DNA from: Vicinamibacterales bacterium
GTDB taxonomy: Bacteria; Acidobacteriota; Vicinamibacteria; Vicinamibacterales; UBA8438
DNA length: 6,229 bases
Assembly (NCBI GenBank): GCA_030745255.1
Contig: JASLOY010000213.1
Span: 1-6,229 of the forward strand
Direction of reading: 5' to 3'
Positions 1 to 6,229 of this stretch are shown in pieces. The number at the start of each line of letters is the position of its first letter. The stretch's first letter is position 1. The notes beneath the pieces are model-generated. The model ran no database searches. It had not been told where the DNA came from and was given only the letters and a program-made list of their open reading frames with translations. The position numbers and the translations under genes are program-made.

Positions 1-609
1 AAGGCGATCCAGTACCTGGGAATGGTCGACGCGGAGAGCAACCGGGGATTGCTGGCGGAAATCTACGCTGGCACCAGCGACGTGTCGATCAAGACCCGCG
101 TGCTACGGGCGTTCATGATGGCCGGCGACACGGAATGGGTGCTCCAGGCAGCCACCGGCGAATCGGACCAGGAGCTGCGTGGTCAGGCAATCCGTCTGCT
201 CGGCATGATGGGGGCGCGCGAGGAGCTACGCCAGCTCTATGACCAGGAGGCATCCCGTGAGCAGAAGCTCCAGGTGCTGCGCGCCATGTTCATCGGCGGC
301 GACTCGACGCGGCTGATTGAGCTGCTCGCGGCCGAGTCGGACGCCGAGCTGCGGCTGGCGATCATCCGCAACCTGGGGCTGGTCGGCGACACCGGCGACG
401 TGCTGCGTGAGACCTATGCGAGCGAGACCGACCCGCGGGTGCGCCGCGCGGTGATTCAGGCGCTGTTCATCCAGCAGGCAGACGGCGCGCTCGTGGAGAT
501 GGCGCGACAGGAAACCGACCGTGAGCTGCAGCGGGACATCGTGCGGAGACTCTCGCTGATGGACAGCGAGACGGCGCTCGCGTATCTGCTCGAGATCCTC
601 GAACGCTGA
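1..609 (+). CDS. HEAT-repeat protein, C-terminal part (5' end outside window)
   Basis: The reading frame is open from base 1 to a TGA at 607-609, giving 202 visible residues; the first ATG (22) lies inside a repeat and is not the true start. The protein is made of helical repeats of about 29-30 residues, at least six visible, each with the pattern acidic-turn, 'ELR', a hydrophobic helix and a small-residue turn (for example ESDQELR, ESDAELR, ETDREL). The repeats alternate in two types, making a 58-59 residue super-repeat. No transmembrane segment or catalytic motif is visible. HEAT repeats form an alpha-solenoid that binds other proteins, so a scaffold or interaction role is likely, but the partner is unknown. 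The last helix (LAYLLEILER) looks like a natural C-terminal cap, so the 3' end appears intact. Related acidobacterial proteins are often exported, but the N-terminus needed to judge this is outside the window. Confidence 0.88.
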   Translation, partial: KAIQYLGMVDAESNRGLLAEIYAGTSDVSIKTRVLRAFMMAGDTEWVLQAATGESDQELRGQAIRLLGMMGAREELRQLYDQEASREQKLQVLRAMFIGGDSTRLIELLAAESDAELRLAIIRNLGLVGDTGDVLRETYASETDPRVRRAVIQALFIQQADGALVEMARQETDRELQRDIVRRLSLMDSETALAYLLEILER

Positions 610-610
610 C

Positions 611-637
611 GTGACCACCGGACGCATGCGGTATGCT
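611..637 (+). promoter_or_regulatory. weak candidate promoter for the exported-protein gene
   Basis: A TATGCT box (632-637) resembles a sigma-70 -10 element. A poor -35 candidate, GTGACC (611-616), lies 15 bases upstream, which is shorter than ideal. If used, transcription would begin near 643-646, just before the inner hairpin at 648-664, so the mRNA would start with a stem-loop. The call rests on sequence likeness alone; read-through from the upstream HEAT-repeat gene is equally possible. Confidence 0.25.
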
Positions 638-671
638 GGGGTCCGTTCTCCGTGTACCACGGAGCCCCCAG
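636..671 (+). promoter_or_regulatory. leader hairpin enclosing the Shine-Dalgarno sequence
   Basis: A perfect 7-bp stem, CTCCGTG (648-654) with CACGGAG (658-664), closes a 3-base loop (TAC). An outer 6-bp stem, CTGGGG (636-641) with CCCCAG (666-671), can stack below it across an asymmetric internal loop. The only good Shine-Dalgarno match upstream of the ATG at 675 is GGAG at 661-664, and it lies wholly inside the inner stem. The structure could limit translation, stabilise the 5' end of the mRNA, or act as DNA as an operator for a dimeric regulator. No T-run follows, so an intrinsic terminator for the upstream gene is less likely. Confidence 0.5.
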
Positions 672-674
672 CCC

Positions 675-1499
675 ATGAAGCAGCTCGTAGCAGCATTCGC
701 GGCCGCCGTCCTGAGCGCCGGCCTGGTGGCGGTGCCCACATCGACGGCCCAATCCGACGCCACGACGAGCGAGGTGCGCGCCATCGTCGACAAGGCGCTC
801 GAACGTGCCGAGTGGGCCGAGGAGCAGGCGTTCGCGGCCCGGTTCCGGCACGCGATGAGCCAGCGCACGCGCCGATACGACGGTGATGGCGAGGTGACCG
901 ACGACGAGACGCGGACCTACGACGTCGAGCCGCACCGCGGCGTGCTCTACGCGAAACTGATCACGAAGAACGGCGAGCCGATTACCGGCAACGACCTCGA
1001 GACCGAGGAGCGGCGGTGGGAGGAGTTCCTCGAAGCGCTCGACGACCCGCCTGATGAAGACGATGAGGACGAGGACGACGACAACGAGATCGTCTTCGAC
1101 GAGGAATTGCTCGACAGATACACGGCAGTGCTCGACGGCATCCGAGTGCTGCGCGGACGCCCAAGCTACGTCCTCTCATTCCAGCCACGCCCGGGGAAGC
1201 TCCCGGTGCGTCGGCGGCTCGATCACGCCCTGAACAAGTCGCGAGGCGAGATCTGGATCGACCAGGAAACCTACGAAATCTCCCGCGTCAGCTTTGAGAT
1301 GATGGAACGGGTGCGGCTCTGGTGGGGCATCCTGGGCAGCGTGTCGGATGCGAAGGGGCACATTGAGCGGCAGCCGATCGGCGAGGACGCCTGGATGCCG
1401 ACCGAGCTCGACATCTACTTCCACGTGCGTGTCCTGTTCAGCACGACACGGCGAGGCGAGACCACGCACTGGAACGATTTCGAGCCGGTCGCCGACTGA
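675..1499 (+). CDS. exported protein of unknown function, LolA-like
   Basis: The 274-residue protein starts at ATG 675, because this start gives a classical signal peptide: MK, a hydrophobic core of Ala/Val/Leu to residue 20, and a likely cleavage STA|QS after residue 25. An in-frame ATG at 633 would bury that signal behind 14 polar residues. The mature protein opens with a charged helical stretch (about 32-64). It then has beta-rich segments, an acidic insert (123-144, with ten Asp/Glu in a row at 127-136) and a C-terminal half with 'GEIWIDQETYEISRV' (191-205) and 'IGEDAWMPTELDIYF' (235-249). This last arrangement resembles the LolA/LolB-like fold of periplasmic lipid- or lipoprotein-binding proteins common in Acidobacteriota, recognised by eye. 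There is no lipobox cysteine, so it should be soluble in the periplasm or secreted. The ligand is unknown. The permease gene follows after 63 bases on the same strand and may be co-transcribed. Confidence 0.8.
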   Translation: MKQLVAAFAAAVLSAGLVAVPTSTAQSDATTSEVRAIVDKALERAEWAEEQAFAARFRHAMSQRTRRYDGDGEVTDDETRTYDVEPHRGVLYAKLITKNGEPITGNDLETEERRWEEFLEALDDPPDEDDEDEDDDNEIVFDEELLDRYTAVLDGIRVLRGRPSYVLSFQPRPGKLPVRRRLDHALNKSRGEIWIDQETYEISRVSFEMMERVRLWWGILGSVSDAKGHIERQPIGEDAWMPTELDIYFHVRVLFSTTRRGETTHWNDFEPVAD

Positions 1500-1550
1500 C
1501 GCGCGAACCCACTCGGCCTGGCGGACGTCTAGCTCAGTGACATTTTCCTT

Positions 1551-1557
1551 GGGGGAG
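1551..1557 (+). promoter_or_regulatory. Shine-Dalgarno sequence of the first permease gene
   Basis: GGGGGAG ends five bases before ATG 1563 and strongly supports that start. The 63-base gap after the preceding stop (1500-1562) shows no convincing promoter or terminator, so this gene may depend on read-through from upstream. Confidence 0.65.
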
Positions 1558-1562
1558 ATCCT

Positions 1563-4067
1563 ATGCTGCGAGATCTGCGTCACGCGTTCCGCGTGCTGCT
1601 GAAGGCCAAAGGCTGGACGCTTGTCGTCCTGGTCTCTCTCGCCCTGGGCATCGGTGCTAATACGGCGCTGTTCAGCGCGGTCAACGGGCTGCTCATCAGA
1701 ACCATTCCGGTCGCCAACCCGGACGGGCTTGTTCGTTTCCGCTGGGCCGGTGACAACGACGCGTCCCGCGACGTCAGTGCGTACGGCTACACCGCGCGAA
1801 CCGCGTCCGGCGAGCGGGTTTCGGCGTCGTTCTCCTATCCGATGTTCGAGACGCTGCGCGACGCCAACGACACGATGGAGGGCTTGGTTGCAAGTACGCC
1901 GACTCGCGGGCTGAATCTGGTCATCAATGGACGGGCCGAAATCGGATCCGGGTTCACGGCCACCGGTAACTACTTCGCCGTGCTCGGTGTCGGGGCTCGC
2001 CTCGGTCGCGTCATCAGCCCGATCGACGATAGCCCGGCCGCCGAGCCGGTGGCGATGATCAGCCACCGCTTCTGGGAGCGTCGCTTCGGTCTGGATCGCG
2101 AGGTCATCGGGACGGTGATCCGCGTCAACGACAGGCCAACCACCATCGTGGGCGTGCTCCCGGCCAGCTTCACCGGCGCACAACGCCCGACCGGAACGGC
2201 AGCCGACATCTACCTCCCGTTGTCGACCCTGCGTGATCCCGGCGCGGAGAATCGGCTCGCGGACGCGACCTGGTGGTGGCTTTCGATCATGGGGCGCGTG
2301 AAGCCCGGCGTGACACCGGCCCAGGTGCAGGGCAACCTCGACGGCGTCTTCCGGGCTGCCGCCGGGGCTACCATCGACGCCTATGTGGATGGCTTGACTC
2401 CGGAGGAGCTGACGCAGTCCCGCAACCAGAACCTCACCGACGTGCCGGGCCTGCTGGTGGACTCGGGGCGCCAGGGCGTGTACGACGCGAGCCCCGGATC
2501 GTCGCGCCAGGCGCTCATCCTGGGTGTGGTTGTCGTGCTGGTCTTGCTGATCGTCTGCGCCAACGTGGCGACGCTGTTGCTGTCACGGGCAGCGGTGCGG
2601 CAGCGGGAAATCGCTGTTCGCCTGTCGGTCGGCGCCACGCGTTCCCGGCTGATCCGCCAGCTGGTCACCGAGAGTGTGCTGCTCTCGATGCTGGGCGGCG
2701 CGCTCGGCGTCCCGATCGCCTACGCGGCCCGGCAGCTTCTGCCGTTCGGCCAGACGACGCCGTTCGACTGGCGAGTGTTTGCCTTCGTGGCGGCCGTCAG
2801 CCTCGCCACCGGACTGGTCTTCAGTCTCGTGCCGGCACTGCGCGCGACACGGCTCGAGCTCTCCGGAGCCCTGAAAGAACACAGCCGCAGCGTGGCACTC
2901 TCACGAACCCTGCTCAGCCGAACTCTGCTCGTGGCGCAGGTCGCGGTGTCGCTGGTCCTGCTGGTCGGCGCGGGGCTGTTCCTGAAGACACTCGCCAACC
3001 TCCGCGGGGTCGACGTCGGGTTCAACCCGTCCGGTCTGCTGCTGTTTCAGATTGACCCAACTCGGAGCGGCTATGACCCAGAGGAGTCGGTGGCGCTCTC
3101 TGACCGGCTCACCGACGCCTTGCGCGCGATCCCCGGCGTGCAGTCGGTCAGTCGGACGCGCATGGCGCTCCTGGCCGGTGGCGCCTGGACCAGCACGTTG
3201 TGGGTCGAGGGAGGCGACGAGGGCCACAACTCGCACATGATGTCGGTCTCGCCCGAGTTCTTCGAGACGATGGAGATCCCGCTGCTGACGGGCCGCGCGT
3301 TCGAGGCGCAGGACCGAGCGGACGCCGCCGGCGTGGCGGTCATCAACGAGACGACGGCACGGGAACTGTTCGGACGCGAGAACCCGCTTGGTCGCCGTGT
3401 CGGGTTCTCGAGGGAAGAACGAGACGAGCTCGAGATCGTGGGCGTCGTCCGGGACGCCAATTACCAGAGCGTACGGGATGCCGCACCGCCCACGACATAC
3501 CGATCGGCGGTCCAGTCGCCGTTGGTAGGCAACGCCTGGTTCGTGGCACGGACCGCCGGGTCACCGGACGCCCTGACGTCCGCGGTGCGCGACGCGGACC
3601 AGCGGATCGACCCGCGTCTGCCGATCACCAACGTCTCTACACAAGCGGCCGAGGTCGAAGAACGTCTCTCGGATGAACGACTGTACGCGCTCGCCTACAC
3701 GTCATTCGGCGGGCTGGCAACGCTGCTCGCCGCGATCGGGCTTTTCGGGTTGGCCTCCTATAACGTGACGCAACGCACCAACGAGATCGGCATCCGGATG
3801 GCACTGGGCGCGCAGGCGTCGGGCGTGGCCCGGATGGTGATGCGCGAGTCGCTGGTGCTGGTCGTGGTGGGCGTCGTGGCGGGCGTCGGCGGCGTGCTGC
3901 TGGCGGGACGGCTGGTCGCGAGCCTGCTGTTCGAGCTGGCGCCGACCGACCCCGCCACAATCGCGCAGGCGGCCGCGGTGCTCATCTTGGTCTCCGCGGT
4001 GGCGGGATACCTGCCCGCCCGGCGCGCGGTGCGGGTCGACCCACTAGTGGCGTTGCAGGACGAGTAG
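1563..4067 (+). CDS. ADOP-family ABC transporter permease (MacB/FtsX type), complete
   Basis: This 834-residue inner-membrane protein has the duplicated layout of ADOP permeases. It starts with 'LRDLRHAFRVLLKAKGW', typical of the family, then a membrane helix (about 18-41) and a first MacB-like periplasmic domain (about 45-310, with 'TIVGVLPASFTG' at 194-205). A first FtsX domain follows with three helices (about 317-342, 367-390, 403-427) and the cytoplasmic motif REIAVRLSVGA (348-358). The second half repeats this plan: helix 453-477, periplasmic domain about 480-700, FtsX helices at about 707-734, 763-786 and 801-821, and the motif NEIGIRMALGA (740-750). It ends in the usual 'PARRAVRVDPLVALQDE'. 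Length and domain order are normal and no frameshift is seen. Relatives of MacB couple ATP hydrolysis in the cytoplasm to movements of periplasmic domains, but no ATPase gene is in the window and the substrate is unknown. The gene converges on a second ADOP gene. Confidence 0.95.
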   Translation: MLRDLRHAFRVLLKAKGWTLVVLVSLALGIGANTALFSAVNGLLIRTIPVANPDGLVRFRWAGDNDASRDVSAYGYTARTASGERVSASFSYPMFETLRDANDTMEGLVASTPTRGLNLVINGRAEIGSGFTATGNYFAVLGVGARLGRVISPIDDSPAAEPVAMISHRFWERRFGLDREVIGTVIRVNDRPTTIVGVLPASFTGAQRPTGTAADIYLPLSTLRDPGAENRLADATWWWLSIMGRVKPGVTPAQVQGNLDGVFRAAAGATIDAYVDGLTPEELTQSRNQNLTDVPGLLVDSGRQGVYDASPGSSRQALILGVVVVLVLLIVCANVATLLLSRAAVRQREIAVRLSVGATRSRLIRQLVTESVLLSMLGGALGVPIAYAARQLLPFGQTTPFDWRVFAFVAAVSLATGLVFSLVPALRATRLELSGALKEHSRSVALSRTLLSRTLLVAQVAVSLVLLVGAGLFLKTLANLRGVDVGFNPSGLLLFQIDPTRSGYDPEESVALSDRLTDALRAIPGVQSVSRTRMALLAGGAWTSTLWVEGGDEGHNSHMMSVSPEFFETMEIPLLTGRAFEAQDRADAAGVAVINETTARELFGRENPLGRRVGFSREERDELEIVGVVRDANYQSVRDAAPPTTYRSAVQSPLVGNAWFVARTAGSPDALTSAVRDADQRIDPRLPITNVSTQAAEVEERLSDERLYALAYTSFGGLATLLAAIGLFGLASYNVTQRTNEIGIRMALGAQASGVARMVMRESLVLVVVGVVAGVGGVLLAGRLVASLLFELAPTDPATIAQAAAVLILVSAVAGYLPARRAVRVDPLVALQDE

Positions 4068-4128
4068 CACGAACCGCCTCTTCGGTGCGGACTCTCGCCG
4101 CCGACGATCACTCTCTGGCTACATGCTG

Positions 4129-4164
4129 CGGGCTCTAACAGGCTGCCGAAAGACGACGAGCCCG
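4129..4164. repeat. short inverted repeat downstream of the first permease gene
   Basis: CGGGCTC (4129-4135) and GAGCCCG (4158-4164) form a perfect 7-bp stem around a 22-base loop. It starts 61 bases after the permease stop and shares base 4164 with the next, longer inverted repeat. No T-run follows, so it is a weak candidate for an intrinsic terminator. Confidence 0.4.
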
Positions 4165-4280
4165 GTTTCCTGGCGAGGCGTTCGTCTGGCAAGGCGCAAC
4201 GAGGGAGCATGCAGGCGGCATGTGACCCCGCTAATCTGGAAGCCGCATCGCCGCCCGTACGGGCGCCTCGCCGGGAAACC
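4164..4280. repeat. long inverted repeat between convergent permease genes
   Basis: The arms 4164-4185 and 4259-4280 pair over 22 continuous positions when read as plus-strand RNA: 19 Watson-Crick pairs and three G-U pairs (at 4171, 4181 and 4182). The core is GGCGAGGCG (4172-4180) against CGCCTCGCC (4264-4272). The 73-base interior holds a smaller hairpin, GCATGC/GCATGT (4207-4223), and the right arm overlaps a perfect 14-bp palindrome, CGCCCGTACGGGCG (4252-4265). The right end touches the last base of the stop codon of the minus-strand permease. Candidate roles are a structured 3' region or terminator between convergent genes, or a remnant of a small palindromic mobile repeat. There is no transposase and no clear target duplication. 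Confidence 0.55.
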
Positions 4281-6229
4281 TATTCCGCCCGCAGCACGCT
4301 CATCGGGTCGACCGTCGTAGCGCGACGCGCGGGCACATAGCTCGCGATCGCGGCGGCCGCAGCCAGCACCACGGCGATGAAGGTGACCGGGTCGACGGCG
4401 CTGATGCCGTACAGCAGCGCCGTCATCAGCCGGGTCACGCCAGCAGCCACCGCCAACCCAACAGCAACGCCGACACCGGCCAGCGTGACGCCGTGACGCC
4501 GTGACGCCGTGACGCCGTGACGAACGAACATGCCCCGCACGGCACCGTGACGGGCGCCGAGCGCCATCCGGATGCCGATTTCCCGGGCGCGCTGCGTGAC
4601 CGAGTAGGACATCACGCCGTAGATGCCCACGATGCCGAGCAAGAGCGCCATCGCGCCGGCGATCGTCAGCATCACCAGCGTGAAGGAGGTTCTCGCCAGC
4701 GATCGGTCGTAGAGGTCCTGTACGGTCCGAACGAGAGAGAGCGGGAACGTTCCGTTGGCCGCGACCGCCTCGCGCACCTCATCGAGAAAGCCGGGTTGCC
4801 CCACTCGCGGGCTCCGTATGAGCAACGTGGCCCCCCTTTGCGCGAACGTCTCGTCTGCCCAGAACCGGTCCATCAGCGCGGGCCAGTACACGGTGGTGGG
4901 CGCGGGCTGCCTGACGCCGTCATCGCGCACATCCCCGACCACGCCGACGATCTCACGCCACGGATTGGCCGCGGTGGAACGAATCCGCTTCCCGAGCGCC
5001 GTGCGCGGCTCGCCCCAGAGCTCGCGTGCCATGTTCTCTGAGATCACCGCGACTTCGTGGCGCTGATACAGATCGTCCCACGCAAAGTCGCGACCGGCGA
5101 TGAGCCGGGTGCCTTGCGCCTCGAACAGCCCTGGCGAGACGAACCGGAACCGCCTGATCGGGGGCACCTCGTCAGTCGCGTAGGCGTGATCCTCGGCGAA
5201 CAGGACGTCGCTCGAGTTGAAGCCCTCCATCGGCGCCGAGTTGGTGAAGACCGCGCCGTCGACACCGGGTATCGCGGCGACACTGTCGGCGATCGCTTGC
5301 AGGACACGGGTGACCGCCTCGCCGTCATCGGCCTGGCTTTCGCGCACAGACAACCGGACGGTCTGCATCTGTTCAGGGTGCGTGAACCCGGGCTCGACTG
5401 CCCGAAGCTGCAGCACGGTGCGAATCATGAGCCCCGAGCCGATGAGCAGCACCAGGGCCAGGGCGACCTGGACGACCACCAGCATGTTCCGAGCCCGATG
5501 ACGCTCGCGGCTGGAGCTGGCGGTGCGACCGCCGCCGCGGAGCGCCATCGCGAGACCCGGCCCGGCATGACGAGCGACCGGCACCAACCCGAACAGGATG
5601 CCGGAGCCGACCGACACCGCGAAGGAAAAAGCGAGCGCCACCGGGTCGAGGCCGATCTCGTCGAGCCGGGGCAACCCCTCGGGCGCGGCAGCCACCAGCC
5701 CCCGCAGGGCGAGCTGCGCGAGCCCGAGACCCAGCAGCCCGCCAGTCACGCCAAGCACGAGGCTCTCCGACAACAGGTCCCGCGCAATACGCCCCCGCCC
5801 CGCGCCGAGCGCGGCGCGGATCGCCAGCTCCTGATGGCGTCCCTCGGCCCGCACCAGCAGCAGATTTGCCACATTGGCGGCGGCGATCAGCAGCACAAGT
5901 GTGACGGTGCCCATCAGCACCCACAGGACATCGCCGAGGTCACCGACCACATCGCGCTTGAGCGGGTGCAGCGCCGGACCAAGACCGACGCTCTCGAACA
6001 GGCCGGCATCGAAGCCGGGTGGTGCCGGCCACTGGCTAATCCAGATCGGCAGCATCCTCGCCACATCCGCATCCGCCTGGGCCAGCGTCGTGCCCGGACG
6101 CAGACGCGCCACACACTGATGACTGAAGTTGCCGAGGAAGAGCTGCTCGCGGTCGAACCGCTGCGGCAACAAAATCGCGGGATCGGTGTCGAGGAGACGA
6201 AACCCTGAGGGCATGACCCCGATGATTTC
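4280..6229 (-). CDS. ADOP-family ABC transporter permease, 5' end outside window
   Basis: The frame is open from the right window edge (first codons E-I-I-G-V) to a TAG at 4282-4280, giving 649 visible residues. The ATG at 6214 belongs to the conserved 'IIGVMPSGF' motif of the first periplasmic domain and is not the start. Alignment of this motif with residues 194-202 of the other permease suggests about 190 N-terminal residues are missing, for a full length near 840. In visible numbering there are FtsX helices at about 100-125, 153-177 and 195-218, with the motif QELAIRAALGA (133-143). A second-half helix lies at about 247-269 and a second periplasmic domain at about 272-505. The last FtsX domain has helices at about 513-542, 581-602 and 615-634, the motif REIGIRMALGA (549-559), and the ending PARRATTVDPMSVLRAE. 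It has an eight-residue insertion, TASRRHGV (574-581), produced by a tandem repeat just before a membrane helix. No ATPase gene is adjacent in the window; the substrate is unknown. Confidence 0.93.
   Translation of the reverse strand, partial: EIIGVMPSGFRLLDTDPAILLPQRFDREQLFLGNFSHQCVARLRPGTTLAQADADVARMLPIWISQWPAPPGFDAGLFESVGLGPALHPLKRDVVGDLGDVLWVLMGTVTLVLLIAAANVANLLLVRAEGRHQELAIRAALGAGRGRIARDLLSESLVLGVTGGLLGLGLAQLALRGLVAAAPEGLPRLDEIGLDPVALAFSFAVSVGSGILFGLVPVARHAGPGLAMALRGGGRTASSSRERHRARNMLVVVQVALALVLLIGSGLMIRTVLQLRAVEPGFTHPEQMQTVRLSVRESQADDGEAVTRVLQAIADSVAAIPGVDGAVFTNSAPMEGFNSSDVLFAEDHAYATDEVPPIRRFRFVSPGLFEAQGTRLIAGRDFAWDDLYQRHEVAVISENMARELWGEPRTALGKRIRSTAANPWREIVGVVGDVRDDGVRQPAPTTVYWPALMDRFWADETFAQRGATLLIRSPRVGQPGFLDEVREAVAANGTFPLSLVRTVQDLYDRSLARTSFTLVMLTIAGAMALLLGIVGIYGVMSYSVTQRAREIGIRMALGARHGAVRGMFVRHGVTASRRHGVTLAGVGVAVGLAVAAGVTRLMTALLYGISAVDPVTFIAVVLAAAAAIASYVPARRATTVDPMSVLRAE
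4485..4522. repeat. 8-bp tandem repeat, 4.75 copies, inside the second permease gene
   Basis: The plus strand reads GTGACGCC four times (4485-4492, 4493-4500, 4501-4508, 4509-4516), followed by GTGACG (4517-4522), without a mismatch. On the coding (minus) strand this gives RHGVTASRRHGVT, visible residues 570-582. The unit is not a multiple of three, so the three forward frames are read in turn every 24 bases. The present copy number keeps the permease frame open to its normal C-terminus. Confidence 0.95.

Noticed and set aside
633..674. An earlier in-frame ATG (633) as the start of the exported-protein gene
   Set aside because: It overlaps the candidate -10 box and the hairpin, lacks its own ribosome binding site and would place 14 residues in front of a well-formed signal peptide.
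947..1141. A minus-strand frame with a long serine run
   Set aside because: The serines are the reverse complement of the Asp/Glu codons of the acidic insert in the plus-strand gene.
1521..1550. A stretch resembling the 5' half of a glycine-type tRNA, including TAGCTCAGT (1530-1538) and CATTTTCCTTG
   Set aside because: The D-loop is too short, there is no anticodon stem partner, no GTTCGAA-like T arm and no matching acceptor 3' end; the sequence runs straight into the Shine-Dalgarno region of the permease gene. It is likely chance, at best a decayed fragment.
1176..2183. A 335-codon open frame on the minus strand spanning the end of the exported-protein gene and the start of the first permease
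   Set aside because: It crosses two well supported genes and an intergenic gap, and its product is low-complexity and polar without a fold signature.
4123..4320. A 65-codon frame in the convergent intergenic region
   Set aside because: It runs through the inverted repeats and into the 3' end of the minus-strand permease, has no ribosome binding site and its product is arginine- and proline-rich with no recognisable features.
5057..6208. A 383-codon open frame on the plus strand opposite the second permease
   Set aside because: It is an antisense shadow in high-GC DNA. Its translation is rich in Arg, His, Gln and Pro with no recognisable domain, while the opposite strand encodes a clear ADOP permease.

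Overview
The window looks like chromosomal DNA of a high-GC member of the Acidobacteriota. Two of its four genes encode large 'orphan' MacB/FtsX-type permeases of the ADOP layout (Acidobacterial Duplicated Orphan Permease), a family strongly expanded in that phylum. The other two, a HEAT-repeat protein and a LolA-like exported protein, also fit. This assignment rests on family recognition; no database was searched.

Layout. Positions 1-609 (+) hold the C-terminal part of a HEAT-repeat protein that begins before the window. A 65-base gap (610-674) contains a weak promoter-like box and a strong hairpin that buries the ribosome binding site of the next gene. Positions 675-1499 (+) encode a secreted 274-residue protein with a signal peptide, a run of ten acidic residues and a beta-rich C-terminal half. 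Positions 1563-4067 (+) encode a complete 834-residue ADOP permease behind a good Shine-Dalgarno sequence. Positions 4068-4279 are a convergent intergenic region with nested inverted repeats. Positions 4280-6229 (-) encode a second ADOP permease, convergent with the first and cut by the right window edge, so that roughly the first 190 residues are missing.

How the genes may work together. The first three genes run in the same direction with short gaps, so 675-1499 and 1563-4067 could be co-transcribed. This is inferred from spacing only. Neither permease has an ATP-binding subunit gene in the window, as expected for orphan ADOP proteins.

The observations most worth a second look are three. 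The first is an 8-base tandem repeat (4.75 copies) inside the second permease; it adds exactly eight residues relative to the paralogue in this window, and losing or gaining one copy would break the frame. The second is a 22-pair inverted repeat between the convergent permeases whose non-canonical positions are all G-U on the plus strand. The third is the leader hairpin that sequesters the Shine-Dalgarno sequence of the exported-protein gene. I saw no CRISPR array, intact RNA gene, insertion sequence or clearly undescribed multi-gene system.
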